64,000 nucleotides of DNA, from assembly GCA_945888325.1 (NCBI GenBank), contig CAMDAC010000001.1, forward strand, positions 62,001-126,000, in the 5' to 3' direction. The translations under genes and the position numbers were made by a program. The DNA comes from Candidatus Sulfopaludibacter sp. SbA3 (lineage in GTDB: Bacteria; Pseudomonadota; Alphaproteobacteria; Caulobacterales; Hyphomonadaceae). Shown here piece after piece: positions 41,018 through 49,879 of the stretch (the first letter of the stretch is position 1; each line of letters starts with the position of its first letter). A model generated the notes under the pieces. It saw nothing but the letters and a program-made list of their open reading frames with translations, was not told where the DNA came from and searched no databases.

Positions 41018-41839
41018 TCAGGGCGTGACCGTCACCGCCGGGCCCAGAAACCGGATCCAGTAGAACGACCGCCGGTCTTCGCCGGGCTGGGTGGCGTAGG
41101 CGGCGAGGCGGGCGCCGGCTTGCTCCGGCGGCAGGCGCACGGCGGGGACGGGGTCCCCTTCCTCCGTGACCAGATCAAACCGCACGAAGGTCCATCCCTC
41201 CAGCCCCTTCGGCGCGCGCAGGCGCGAAGCCTCTGACAGGCGCAGCGGCGCCGCTTCTGGCAGTGTGCCCGACAGGCGCAGGAACACCTGCGTCACCCAG
41301 ACGCCGCCCTTCGTGCGCACCACGCCGAAGGCCACATGCGTCGCCTTGGGGTGCAGGATGTTCACCCGGTGGCCGGGGCTGTTCATCAGGTTTTCGTGCA
41401 GCCGGTTCAGCGCAAAGTCCGGGTCCATCCGGCCGGAGGATTTCGACACGGTGGCGACATTCTCGGCCGAGAAGTCCGCCAGCGCGGTGCGGTCGAAGGC
41501 GGCCACGCGTTCATCACTGGCGCGCCCGTCCGGGCCTTCGTGTCCGAAGAAGGCATTCACCGCCATGTCGAGCGAGTGGAAGCGCGCCGCGCCGCGAAGT
41601 TCGGTGCGCGCCTGCACGGGCGCAACGCCCGCCGCGCGGCGCTCCGCGTTCACCCGCTTGAGGAAACCCGCTTCCAGCGCGGCGTCAAAGGCAAAGCCCT
41701 CCGGCGGCGCCGCGAGGCAGGCACTGCCCAGCTCGACATATCCCGCCACATCGGCCGGGCGATCCAGCGTGCCGAGGTCGCAGGCGAGCGCCGGCGCACC
41801 CGCGAAAACCATCAGGAGAAGGACAAGAAAGCCGCGCAT
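41018..41839 (-). CDS. CAP (SCP/PR-1) domain protein, exported
   Basis: This 273-residue protein has a signal peptide (about 1-19, ending APALA). The CAP superfamily domain includes FLKRVNAERRAAGVAPVQ, AARFHSLDMAVNAFFGHEGPDGR, ENLMNSPGHRVNILHPKATHVAFGVV and WVTQVFLR. The conserved His and Glu cavity residues (FFGHEG, SAENVA) are present. Bacterial members are secreted with unclear biochemical roles. It converges with the nitroreductase gene, 7 bp apart. Confidence 0.88.
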   Translation of the reverse strand: MRGFLVLLLMVFAGAPALACDLGTLDRPADVAGYVELGSACLAAPPEGFAFDAALEAGFLKRVNAERRAAGVAPVQARTELRGAARFHSLDMAVNAFFGHEGPDGRASDERVAAFDRTALADFSAENVATVSKSSGRMDPDFALNRLHENLMNSPGHRVNILHPKATHVAFGVVRTKGGVWVTQVFLRLSGTLPEAAPLRLSEASRLRAPKGLEGWTFVRFDLVTEEGDPVPAVRLPPEQAGARLAAYATQPGEDRRSFYWIRFLGPAVTVTP

Positions 41840-41880
41840 GCGAGACTATGCCTAGCATGCTTCGCGCGGGCGTTCACGGG

Positions 41881-42567
41881 TCAGATCACACCAGCCGTCT
41901 GCAGGCGCGTCAGCACGGGCGCCATCATCCGGTCGATTGCCTCGGCCGACGGCTTCACGTCGCCGTAAGCGGGCACGCCCTCGTCGGCGATCACCAGATC
42001 GGCCTCGAACATCGCCGGATAGGTGAAGCGGTAATGCGCGGCGCGGACGGTAGACATGTACTGCATCAGCACCGAGTCCACGGTCCGCCCGCGCTCGATC
42101 ACGTCGCGGCGGATGCGGCGCGCGAGGCGCAGGTCGTCCGGCGTGTCGACATAGACCGAGAGATCAATGAGCGAGCGGATCTTCGGCATCGACAGCGCGT
42201 GGATCCCCTCGAGGATCAGCACCGGCGCGGACTCGATCCGGCGCGTCTTCTTGGAGCGATCGTGCAGCTCGTAATCATAGATCGGCTGGTCCACCGCCTC
42301 GCCGGCCTTCAGCGCCTTCAGGTCCGAAACAAGGTGGTCGACTTCCTTGGATTTCGGGTCGTCATAGTTGATGCCCTTGACCAGCGCACGGCGCTCGTCC
42401 TCGCTCTGCGGGGCGCCGTAGAAACTCATCGGATGGTAATAGGCGTCCTCGCCGAACATCACCGCCTTGCCGGGCCCCAGCCGCTCGAGCAGCGCCACCG
42501 CCAGCGTGGACTTGCCGGAGCCGGAGCCGCCGGACATCGCGATCAGGAACGCTTTCTTCTTCGACAT
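41881..42567 (-). CDS. udk: Uridine kinase
   Basis: This 228-residue P-loop kinase phosphorylates uridine and cytidine in pyrimidine salvage. The Walker A GGSGSGKST is near residue 12. DAYYHPMSFYG, NYDDPKS, LILEGIHAL and RLARRIRRDVIERGRTVDSVLMQY are typical of Udk. The ATG at 42567 gives the family N-terminus; the ORF start 18 codons earlier lies in the pnp terminator region. Confidence 0.9.
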   Translation of the reverse strand: MSKKKAFLIAMSGGSGSGKSTLAVALLERLGPGKAVMFGEDAYYHPMSFYGAPQSEDERRALVKGINYDDPKSKEVDHLVSDLKALKAGEAVDQPIYDYELHDRSKKTRRIESAPVLILEGIHALSMPKIRSLIDLSVYVDTPDDLRLARRIRRDVIERGRTVDSVLMQYMSTVRAAHYRFTYPAMFEADLVIADEGVPAYGDVKPSAEAIDRMMAPVLTRLQTAGVI

Positions 42568-42604
42568 TTCAAACGCCCTTTTGCCCGCAAATGGCTTTCC
42601 CATG

Positions 42605-42635
42605 AAAAAGGGCCGCCCCACAAGGAGCGGCCCTT
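42605..42635 (-). terminator. Intrinsic terminator after pnp
   Basis: On the minus strand a 9-bp stem (AAGGGCCGC, 42635-42627, with GCGGCCCTT, 42616-42608) is followed by a U-run. It lies 26 bp after the pnp stop and 38 bp upstream of the udk ATG, so it separates the two genes. Confidence 0.85.
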
Positions 42636-42660
42636 CCGATTTTCAGAAGCTGCGGGACGA

Positions 42661-44790
42661 TTACTCGCCGGCGTCCGCGCCTTCGATTTCCTTGCCGGTC
42701 TCCTGGTCGACGACCTTCATCGACAGGCGAACCTTGCCCTTCTCGTCGAGGCCCATCAGCTTCACCCAGACCTTGTCGCCCTCTTTGACCATCTCTTTCG
42801 GGTGGCCAATGCGCTTGTTGGCCATCTGCGAGACGTGGACGAGGCCGTCCTTCGGACCGAAGAAGTTCACGAACACGCCGAAGTCTTTCATCGACACGAC
42901 CTTGCCTTCGTAGATGGCGCCGATCTCGGCTTCCGCCGTGATGCCGCGGATCATCTTGATGGCAGCGTCGATCGACTTGCGGTCCAGTGCAGAGATCTGC
43001 ACCGTGCCGTCGTCCTCGATGTTCACCTTGGCGCCCGTCTGGTCGACGATGCCGCGGATGACCTTGCCGCCGGAACCGATGACGTCACGGATCTTGTCGA
43101 CCGGGACTTTCATGATTTCCATCTGCGGGGCGGTTTCTGCGAGCTTGCCGCGGGCGGAGGAGAGGCCCTTCGCCATTTCGCCGAGGATGTGGTGACGGCC
43201 ACCTTTCGCCTGATCGAGGGCCTTGCCCATGATCTCGCGCGTGATGCCGGCCACCTTGATGTCCATCTGGAGCGAGGTGATGCCCTTCTCCGTACCGGCC
43301 ACCTTGAAGTCCATGTCGCCGAGGTGATCTTCATCACCCAGGATGTCGGAGAGGACGGCAAAGTCCTTGCCTTCAAGGATCAGGCCCATCGCGATGCCGG
43401 AAACCGGGCGCGTGATCGGCACGCCGGCATCCATCATGGCGAGGGAGCAACCGCAGACCGTCGCCATCGAGGACGAGCCGTTGGACTCGGTGATCTCGGA
43501 GACGAGACGGATCGTGTACGGAAAGTCCTCATGCTTCGGCAGGACGGCTTGCAGCGCGCGCCAGGCCAGTTTGCCGTGGCCGATTTCGCGGCGTCCGGCG
43601 CCGCCGAGGCGGCCGGTCTCCCCCACCGAGTACGGAGGGAAGTTGTAGTGCAGCATGAACTTCTCTTTGCGGGTGCCGTCCAGGCCTTCGATATATTGTT
43701 CGTCATCGGACGTTCCGAGCGTCGTGACGCAGATCGCCTGCGTCTCGCCGCGCGTGAACAGGGCCGAGCCGTGCGTACGCGGAAGGAAGCCTGCCTCGGC
43801 GAGGATCGGACGGATCTGGTCCAGCTTGCGGCCGTCGATGCGCTCACCCGTTTTCAGGATGTCGCCGCGCACCACCGAAGCTTCGGCTTCCTTGAACGCG
43901 GTCTTGAACAACTCACCGGACATCTCGCCGGGCGCCTCATCGGTGCCAACGAGTTTCGCCTTGGCCGCATCGCGCGCCGCGCCGACAGCAGCATAACGCT
44001 CGCCTTTCGCGGTGATCTTGTAGGCTTTCGACAGGTCCTTGCCGACGATCTTCTCGATCGCTTTGACGGCGGCGGAATTGTCTTCGGCTTCGAACTCGAA
44101 CGGGGCGTTGGCGGCTTTCTCGGCGAGCTGGATGATCGCATCGATCACCGGCTGCATCGCGTCATGACCGGCAACCACGGCGCCCAGCATGATTTCTTCC
44201 GAAAGCTCGTAGGCTTCCGATTCCACCATCATCACCGCGTCGGACGTGCCGGCGAGGACGAGGTCGAGATCGGATTCCTCGATTTCGGCCTGGGTCGGGT
44301 TGATGACATACTTGCCATCGATATAGCCGACGCGGGCAGCGCCGATCGGGCCCATGAACGGGGCGCCGGAGAGCACCAGCGCAGCAGACGCGCCGATCAT
44401 GCCGAGCACGTCGGCATCGTTCTCGAGGTCATACGAGAGAACGGTGATGATCACCTGGACTTCGTTCTTGAAGCCCTTGACGAACAGCGGGCGGATCGGC
44501 CGGTCGATGAGGCGCGAGGTCAGCGTCTCTTTCTCGGTCGGGCGGCCTTCACGCTTGAAGAAGCCGCCGGGAATGCGGCCGGCAGCGAAGTATTTTTCCT
44601 GATAGTTGACGGTCAGCGGGAAGAAGTCCTGACCCGGCTTGGCCGACTTTGCGAAGACGGCGGTCGCGAGCAGCGTGGTGTCGCCATAGGTGACCATGAC
44701 GGCGCCATCAGCCTGACGCGCCACATGGCCCGTCTCGATCGTGAGTGTGCGGCCGGCCCATTCCAGCGACACGGATTGCGTATTGAACAT
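42661..44790 (-). CDS. pnp: Polynucleotide phosphorylase
   Basis: This 709-residue phosphorolytic 3'-5' exoribonuclease is a core RNA-decay enzyme. It has two RNase PH-like domains ([33 protein letters not shown] and the second core with [18 protein letters not shown]), then KH ([20 protein letters not shown]) and S1 ([29 protein letters not shown]) domains. Gene order rpsO-pnp is the standard one. A terminator precedes it after rpsO. Confidence 0.97.
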   Translation of the reverse strand: MFNTQSVSLEWAGRTLTIETGHVARQADGAVMVTYGDTTLLATAVFAKSAKPGQDFFPLTVNYQEKYFAAGRIPGGFFKREGRPTEKETLTSRLIDRPIRPLFVKGFKNEVQVIITVLSYDLENDADVLGMIGASAALVLSGAPFMGPIGAARVGYIDGKYVINPTQAEIEESDLDLVLAGTSDAVMMVESEAYELSEEIMLGAVVAGHDAMQPVIDAIIQLAEKAANAPFEFEAEDNSAAVKAIEKIVGKDLSKAYKITAKGERYAAVGAARDAAKAKLVGTDEAPGEMSGELFKTAFKEAEASVVRGDILKTGERIDGRKLDQIRPILAEAGFLPRTHGSALFTRGETQAICVTTLGTSDDEQYIEGLDGTRKEKFMLHYNFPPYSVGETGRLGGAGRREIGHGKLAWRALQAVLPKHEDFPYTIRLVSEITESNGSSSMATVCGCSLAMMDAGVPITRPVSGIAMGLILEGKDFAVLSDILGDEDHLGDMDFKVAGTEKGITSLQMDIKVAGITREIMGKALDQAKGGRHHILGEMAKGLSSARGKLAETAPQMEIMKVPVDKIRDVIGSGGKVIRGIVDQTGAKVNIEDDGTVQISALDRKSIDAAIKMIRGITAEAEIGAIYEGKVVSMKDFGVFVNFFGPKDGLVHVSQMANKRIGHPKEMVKEGDKVWVKLMGLDEKGKVRLSMKVVDQETGKEIEGADAGE

Positions 44791-44812
44791 GTCTGTCTTT
44801 CTTTCACATACG

Positions 44813-44847
44813 AAAAGCCCGCCATGGCCCTATTGCCTGGCGGGCTT
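44813..44847 (-). terminator. Hairpin between rpsO and pnp
   Basis: On the minus strand AAGCCCGCC (44847-44839) pairs with GGCGGGCTT (44823-44815), followed by TTTTCG. In other bacteria this interval contains an attenuating terminator and RNase III site controlling pnp; a similar role here is inference. Confidence 0.75.
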
Positions 44848-44856
44848 GGTGTGGAA

Positions 44857-45126
44857 CTAGCGGCGGATGCCGAGTTCCGTGATGAGCTTCGTGTAACGAG
44901 CTTCATCCTTGCCCTTGACGTAATCAAGGAGCTTCCGGCGGGTGGCGACCATGGTCAGCAGGCCCCGGCGGGAGTGGTTGTCTTTCTTGTTGGCCTTGAA
45001 GTGGTCCGTCAGGCCGTTGATGCGAGCCGTGAGGATCGCAACCTGGACTTCCGGCGAGCCCGTATCGCCCGGTTTCGTGGCGAACTTCTTGATGAGCTCT
45101 TGCTTGTGTTCAGCGGTAATCGACAT
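44857..45126 (-). CDS. rpsO: 30S ribosomal protein S15
   Basis: This 89-residue protein matches S15 end to end: [69 protein letters not shown]. It binds 16S rRNA helix 22 and nucleates the platform of the 30S subunit. It is read as rpsO-pnp. A perfect GC palindrome lies just upstream at 45147-45160 and may form its autoregulatory leader. Confidence 0.98.
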   Translation of the reverse strand: MSITAEHKQELIKKFATKPGDTGSPEVQVAILTARINGLTDHFKANKKDNHSRRGLLTMVATRRKLLDYVKGKDEARYTKLITELGIRR

Positions 45127-45146
45127 CGAAAAAGCCTTCTAGCATC

Positions 45147-45160
45147 GCGCCCGCGGGCGC
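45147..45160 (-). promoter_or_regulatory. Perfect palindrome in the rpsO leader
   Basis: The 14-bp GC palindrome lies about 20 bases upstream of the S15 start codon and just before AGAAGG. S15 is known to repress its own mRNA through leader structures in several bacteria; the same is possible here. Confidence 0.4.
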
Positions 45161-45354
45161 TGGGTTCACAAATCGCCTGAATTGGCGGGGTTTTTTTGGA
45201 ACGGGCCTGATCAGGTGGCCACAGCCGGGATGTCGTCCAGCAGGGTCAAGAGACAGCGTCTCCGCCCCAAAAACGGGCTTATGACTCAAATGGGGGGGAA
45301 TGGGAAGGGGCACTCTGCCCGCGGCGGGCGCAAGACGGATTTCGGCAGCGCTCT

Positions 45355-45395
45355 ATGTTGACAGTGTTAATATTGGATATTAACAGCGTTAACAT
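45355..45395. promoter_or_regulatory. 41-bp dyad operator upstream of membrane protein gene
   Basis: Half-sites match at 16 of 20 positions around a centre at 45375. The core GTTAATA-N5-TATTAAC is perfect, and outer arms read ATGTT and AACAT. A TTGACA (45358-45363) sits inside the left arm, so a bound repressor would cover the -35 element. Size and symmetry suit a TetR- or MarR-type dimer pair. No such regulator is encoded nearby. Confidence 0.6.
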
Positions 45396-45430
45396 AGCAT
45401 CATCCGGTGCGGCATCAGGGAGTTACACCA

Positions 45431-46039
45431 ATGAACGGATTTTCCGAAAAGGTCTCAGGTTCGGCTCTGGTCGCGGGCGGGGCGTGCCTCGCCGTGTTCT
45501 GGGCCATCATCAGCCAGTTTCAGAGTTTCGCAGGCGCGGACATCGTGCTCGACCCGCTTCAACTGACGGCCCAGGGCTTTCACCTCGCCGCCAGTCCGCT
45601 GCTGGCGCTCGGGCTGGTGCCGCTGGCGTCCCGGCGCATGCGGCCCGGCGTGCTGACTGTGCTGGGCGTCGCCGCAACGATGGCGGGCCTGCTCGGCTTC
45701 TTTGCGGACGGCGTCATCGCGGCCGTCATTAGCCCCATCCTGGCCCACGCGCACCCGGCCGCCATTGAAGCGGACGGCGCGATGTTCACCGGGCCGATCT
45801 TCATCTTCTATGTCGCGACCTTCGCCACCCTGATGACCGGGCTGCTGCTCTGCGCGCTGGGCCTGGCCCGCGGCGCAAACCCCGACTGGGCCGGCATAGC
45901 ACTGTGGACGATCGGCGGCGTGATGATGAACCTGCCGCCGATGCCCGGACTTCACCTCGTCCAGGTCATCGGCGGGGTGCTGCTGGGCGGGGCCTTTGTC
46001 CTCTACGGCGTGCGGATGATGGGCGACAAAACCGAATGA
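45431..46039 (+). CDS. Hypothetical multi-pass membrane protein
   Basis: This 202-residue protein has about six hydrophobic segments and little else: SGSALVAGGACLAVFWAII at the N-terminus, FHLAASPLLALGLVPLA, VLTVLGVAATMAGLLGFF, GPIFIFYVATFATLMTGLLL, and a Gly-rich last pair. I do not recognise its family. The ATG at 45431 follows AGGGAG. It lies behind the large palindromic operator and looks independently regulated. Confidence 0.72.
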   Translation: MNGFSEKVSGSALVAGGACLAVFWAIISQFQSFAGADIVLDPLQLTAQGFHLAASPLLALGLVPLASRRMRPGVLTVLGVAATMAGLLGFFADGVIAAVISPILAHAHPAAIEADGAMFTGPIFIFYVATFATLMTGLLLCALGLARGANPDWAGIALWTIGGVMMNLPPMPGLHLVQVIGGVLLGGAFVLYGVRMMGDKTE

Positions 46040-46127
46040 CCGGCGGCTGGGTGCATTGGATGAAAACCAATGCACCCGTTGGCCTGAGACAGGCTACACT
46101 CTCAGAGAGATTCGCCCGGACCCCCAC

Positions 46128-46661
46128 ATGCCTGAAATCACGCCCCTCCCCTCCGACATTGCCCACATCATCCAGCTGGCCATCGCGCCGGTGTTCACGC
46201 TCGCGGGCATCGGCGCGCTGCTGAACGTGATGGCCAACCGCCTGGCCCGGGTGGTCGACCGGTGGCGGGCGCTGGAGGAAGGCCTCGCCTCGGAGGACGA
46301 GACGTCCCGGCGCGTCCACCACACCGAACTCGGCGTGCTCGACCGCCGCATGGTGCACATCCACCGCGCCATTGCGCTGTGCACGCTGGCCGCCCTGATG
46401 ATCTGCCTCGTCATCATCCTCCTGTTCACCGGCCAGCTGATCGCCATCCCGGTCGCGGCCGCCGTGTCCCTGCTGTTCGTCGTCTCGATGAGCCTGCTCG
46501 TCGTCGCGCTCGTCTCCTTCTACATCGAAGTCCGCATCGCCAGCCGCATCCTGCGCGTCACGCGCGCCGTGCTGGAGGCGGGGATGAGCGGAAAAACGAG
46601 GTGCACTGGACTTCCCGGCCTTCCAATGAAACGCTGCCTCAAAACCCGGGAGAGACACGCC
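46128..46661 (+). CDS. DUF2721 family membrane protein, no stop before the next gene
   Basis: The product starts MPEITPLPSDIAHIIQLAIAPVF, a typical DUF2721 N-terminus. It has three membrane segments (near residues 12-34, 80-100 and 105-130) separated by a charged cytoplasmic loop. The frame does not close: after VLEAGMSGK it runs through 46661 straight into the alcohol dehydrogenase coding sequence in phase. Either the native stop was lost, or the two are made as one chain of about 524 residues. The start at 46128 fits the family; a longer start at 46056 is open. Confidence 0.72.
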
Positions 46662-47702
46662 ATGCAAGTTGCCGCCTATGCCACACAGGGGCCCACAGAC
46701 CTCCTGAAGCCCTTCGAGATCACCCGGCGCGACCTGCAGCCCGATGACGTGCTGATCGACATCACCCATTGCGGCATCTGCCACAGCGACATCCACTCGG
46801 CCCGCAACGAATGGGGCCGCGCGAAATATCCCTTCGTGCCGGGCCACGAGATTGTCGGGCGCGTCAGCGCTGTCGGCCCCAAGGTCACCAGGCACAAGGT
46901 CGGCGACCTGGTCGGCGTCGGCTGCCTCGTGGACGCCTGCCTCAAATGCACCGCCTGCCATGACGGCGACGAGCAGTATTGCGAGAAGGGCTCGGTCGGC
47001 ACCTATGGCGGCACCGAACCGGTGATCGGCGGGCCGACCTATGGCGGCTATTCGAAACAGATCGTCGTGCGCGACAGTTTCGTCCTGAAGATTTCCGAAA
47101 AGCTCGACCCCGCCGCCGCCGCGCCCCTGCTCTGCGCGGGCATCACCAGCTGGTCACCGCTGAAGCATTGGGCCGTCTCGAAAGGCGACAAGGTCGGCGT
47201 CATCGGCCTCGGCGGGCTCGGCCACATGGGCATCAAGTTCGCCGTCGCCCTCGGCGCCGAAGTGGTGATGATCACCACCTCGCCGCAAAAGGGCGCGGAC
47301 GCCCGCCGCCTCGGCGTGTCGGATGTGCTGGTCTCGAATGACCGTGAACAGATGAAAGCGCACCGCGGCAGTTTCGATTTCCTGCTCAACACCGTGCCGG
47401 TGAAGCACGACCTCAATCCCTATCTCGGCCTGCTCGCGCGCAATGGCACGATGGTGATCGTCGGCGCGATCGAGCCGCTGGAGGAAATGCATGGCGGCCT
47501 GCTACTGGCGAACCGCCGCAGCGTCGCAGGTTCCGGCATCGGCGGCATCGCGGAGACGCAGGAGATGCTCGACTTTTGCGCGGAACATAACATCGTCTGC
47601 GACATCGAGATGATCGACATGAAAGACGTGAACCCCGCCTATGACCGCGTGGTCAAAGGCGACGTAAAGTACCGCTTCGTGATCGACATGGCGACGCTCT
47701 AG
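46662..47702 (+). CDS. Zinc-dependent alcohol dehydrogenase (cinnamyl/YahK type)
   Basis: This 346-residue medium-chain dehydrogenase reduces aldehydes, usually with NADPH. Catalytic zinc ligands are in CGICHSDIH and GHEIVG, and the structural zinc set in CLVDACLKCTACHDGDEQYC. The cofactor site is GLGGLGHMGIKFA. The pattern matches the cinnamyl-alcohol/YahK subgroup. A good ribosome site (GGGAGA) precedes the ATG at 46662, so independent initiation is likely despite the open fusion frame upstream. Converges with truB, overlapping by 4 bp. Confidence 0.92.
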   Translation: MQVAAYATQGPTDLLKPFEITRRDLQPDDVLIDITHCGICHSDIHSARNEWGRAKYPFVPGHEIVGRVSAVGPKVTRHKVGDLVGVGCLVDACLKCTACHDGDEQYCEKGSVGTYGGTEPVIGGPTYGGYSKQIVVRDSFVLKISEKLDPAAAAPLLCAGITSWSPLKHWAVSKGDKVGVIGLGGLGHMGIKFAVALGAEVVMITTSPQKGADARRLGVSDVLVSNDREQMKAHRGSFDFLLNTVPVKHDLNPYLGLLARNGTMVIVGAIEPLEEMHGGLLLANRRSVAGSGIGGIAETQEMLDFCAEHNIVCDIEMIDMKDVNPAYDRVVKGDVKYRFVIDMATL

Positions 47703-48652
47703 ACCGCAAACACGCGCACCGGCTCGAAATGCCCGGCGCGCACTTCGCCGAGCGCGACCGCGTCATCGCCCGCCAGCGCCAGCGCGACACGGTCATCCTC
47801 GCCGCTCCGGCCCGCGCGCCAGCCTTCGACCACGTGCGGCATCAGCATGATGGTGCGCCCCTGCCGCAGGTTGCCGGCGTCCTGCGCGGTGACCTGCAGG
47901 TGCGGCATGGAATTCAGCACCGCGTGCAGCGGTTTGAGGTGCGCGAACAGCCCGTCCCGGTCCTCGGCCAGCGCCTGAAGGTCGGCCACTGAAACGGCCC
48001 TCGCCGCATCGAACGCGCCGACGCGCGTACGCCGCAACTGGCTGATATGGCCCTCGGCGCCGAGATCGGCAGCGAGGTCCCGCGCCATCGCTCGGACATA
48101 GAATCCCTTGCCGGAGACAACATGGATCACCGAATGATCCGCATCCGGCATACCGATCACCTTGGCGGCGTGGACATCCACTTCGCGCGCTTCCAGTTCG
48201 AAAACCTCGCCGCCCCGGGCGAGATCGTAAGCCCGCTCGCCAGCCACCTTGATGGCGGAAAATTTCGGCGGAACCTGCCGGATCTTGCCGATATAGTTCT
48301 TCAGCGCAGCTTCCACCGCCTCGCGTTCCGGTCGCACATCGGACGTGGCGGTCACTTCGGCTTCGGCGTCCTGGCTGGCGGTCGAGATGCCCCAGCGGAT
48401 GGTGAAGACGTATTCCTTTTCGGAATCCATCGCCCACTGGACCGTTTTCGTCGCCTCGCCCAGCGCGATCGGCAAGATACCGTCCGCCAACGGATCGAGC
48501 GTGCCGCCATGGCCGACCTTCTCGGCATTGAACAGGCGTTTGACGATCGCGACGGCCTGCGTGGACGTCATGTCGACGGGCTTGAACAGGTTCAGCCAGC
48601 CCGTGACAGGCTCGCCCTTGCGTTTTCTCTGACGGGACAAGGTATTCTCCAA
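47699..48652 (-). CDS. truB: tRNA pseudouridine(55) synthase
   Basis: This 317-residue enzyme makes pseudouridine 55 in the T loop of tRNAs. Catalytic Asp is in KVGHGGTLDPLADGIL, and KNYIGKIRQVPPKFSAIKVAGERAYDLAR and GKGFYVRAMARDLA are also typical. It usually precedes rpsO directly, but here three plus-strand genes intervene. Confidence 0.96.
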   Translation of the reverse strand: MENTLSRQRKRKGEPVTGWLNLFKPVDMTSTQAVAIVKRLFNAEKVGHGGTLDPLADGILPIALGEATKTVQWAMDSEKEYVFTIRWGISTASQDAEAEVTATSDVRPEREAVEAALKNYIGKIRQVPPKFSAIKVAGERAYDLARGGEVFELEAREVDVHAAKVIGMPDADHSVIHVVSGKGFYVRAMARDLAADLGAEGHISQLRRTRVGAFDAARAVSVADLQALAEDRDGLFAHLKPLHAVLNSMPHLQVTAQDAGNLRQGRTIMLMPHVVEGWRAGRSGEDDRVALALAGDDAVALGEVRAGHFEPVRVFAV

Positions 48653-48766
48653 AGGGTCCGGGCGGGCGGGTCGAACGCGCGTCTGGACCAGATACTGAAG
48701 GACGCCGCTTATCCGGTATGGGCGGTACGCGTCAATCCATGCGGCAGCGAGCCGCGCCCGAACGGG

Positions 48767-49372
48767 TCAGGCCGCGGGAGGCGGGCCGTCTTCCTCGTCA
48801 TCCATGACGTCCGCCACGGTCGGCCGGACGGGCCCCGCGCCTTTCGGCATGCGGAGGTTGACGATGTCGAGGTTGAGGTCGAAGTCTCCGGTGATCGAGG
48901 TATCGCCGGAATCCAGCTTGTGGCGGATCACGTCACGGATCTTGGTCAGGACTTCGCGATTGTTGTCGACCAGCGGAATCTGGCGGCCATCCGAGGTGCC
49001 GATCAGGAGGCGGTAGTAGGGCTCCTGCTTCTTCAGCTTCATTGCAATCATCGCGGCGCGCACGCCGAGGACCAGGCCGAGCAGCATCAACAGCGCGCCC
49101 ACCATCAGGCCGATCACGCCGTCGCCCTGCGCCTGGCGGATCGCCCACCAGGCAAAGCCGGCCAGGCCGAAGAACAGGAAGCCGACACAGGCGGTGGCAT
49201 ACACGCTCTGGGTTTTCCGGTTGGCCGGCGTGTCCCAGGGAAAGAAATCGTGCCGTTCGACGGTCATCGTCGCGATGCGGCGGATGGCGATCGTGTCGTC
49301 CCCAAGCTGCAGCGATGCGGCCGAGACTTCGCCCTGGCGGGCACCTTCCTGGTCGATGGTCTGGCGTTGCAT
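48767..49372 (-). CDS. DUF6232-like membrane protein
   Basis: This 201-residue protein begins with a soluble N-terminal segment (VSAASLQLGDDTIAIRRIATMTVERHDF), followed by two hydrophobic segments around residues 65-112. A soluble tail holds YYRLLIGTSDGRQIPLVDNNREVLTKIRDVIRHKLDSGD. The pattern matches small DUF6232-type proteins of unknown function. It sits between truB and rbfA, an unusual place. The ATG at 49372 is preferred over a start 25 codons upstream. Confidence 0.65.
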   Translation of the reverse strand: MQRQTIDQEGARQGEVSAASLQLGDDTIAIRRIATMTVERHDFFPWDTPANRKTQSVYATACVGFLFFGLAGFAWWAIRQAQGDGVIGLMVGALLMLLGLVLGVRAAMIAMKLKKQEPYYRLLIGTSDGRQIPLVDNNREVLTKIRDVIRHKLDSGDTSITGDFDLNLDIVNLRMPKGAGPVRPTVADVMDDEEDGPPPAA

Positions 49373-49477
49373 GCCCTTATTCCCCGGCTTCTTGCGCAGT
49401 GTTCGTGTCAATACTGGGCGCTGAGCTGTCAAATGACAAAGCATCAAGGCAGAAACGCGGCAATTCCGCCGCCGGAC

Positions 49478-49879
49478 TCAGCCCTCGACGTCGCGGCGGA
49501 CGCGCGGATCGGACAGCAGCTTGTCGATGGCGGTGGCCTCATCGTACGATTTGTCGGCGATGAAGTGCAGTTCCGGCGTGAACTTGAGGTCGATCTCGCG
49601 CCCGAGGCGCCCGCGCAGGAAAGCCCCTGCCCGGTTCAGCGCGCCGGCAAGGCGGGCGCGGCCTTCCTCGGAATCGTCGCCCAGCGGGGTGACGTAGACC
49701 TTGGCGCGGCGCAGGTCCGGCGAACAGCGCACTTCGCCGACCGTGACCAGCACGCCGGTGAGTTCCGGATCGCGCAGGTCTTCGCGCGCGATGACATCGG
49801 CGAGGGCATGACGGATGATCTCGCCGGCGCGCAACTGGCGCTGCGACGGCAGACCGGGGGTGGAAGGTTTCTTGGCCAT
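49478..49879 (-). CDS. rbfA: 30S ribosome-binding factor A
   Basis: This 133-residue KH-fold protein assists 16S rRNA 5'-end maturation. Family landmarks are RQLRAGEIIRHALADVIAREDLRDPELTGVLVTVGEVRCSPDLRRAKVYV and LKFTPELHFIADKSYDEA. Its start overlaps the stop of the preceding minus-strand gene (TGATG). Confidence 0.95.
   Translation of the reverse strand: MAKKPSTPGLPSQRQLRAGEIIRHALADVIAREDLRDPELTGVLVTVGEVRCSPDLRRAKVYVTPLGDDSEEGRARLAGALNRAGAFLRGRLGREIDLKFTPELHFIADKSYDEATAIDKLLSDPRVRRDVEG

Larger units (their letters stand above)
45127..45430. other. Intergenic region between rpsO and a plus-strand membrane gene
   Basis: These 304 bp hold no gene. Near rpsO there is GCGCCCGCGGGCGC (45147-45160), a 14-bp perfect palindrome within the rpsO leader. 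At 45191-45197 there is a run of seven T. Near the plus-strand gene lies a large dyad (45355-45395), described separately. The stretch between is unremarkable. Confidence 0.7.

Noticed and set aside
41848-45180. 1110-codon plus-strand open frame opposite udk, pnp and rpsO
   Set aside because: Antisense shadow of three unmistakable conserved genes; composition is Arg/His/Asp-rich with no family match.
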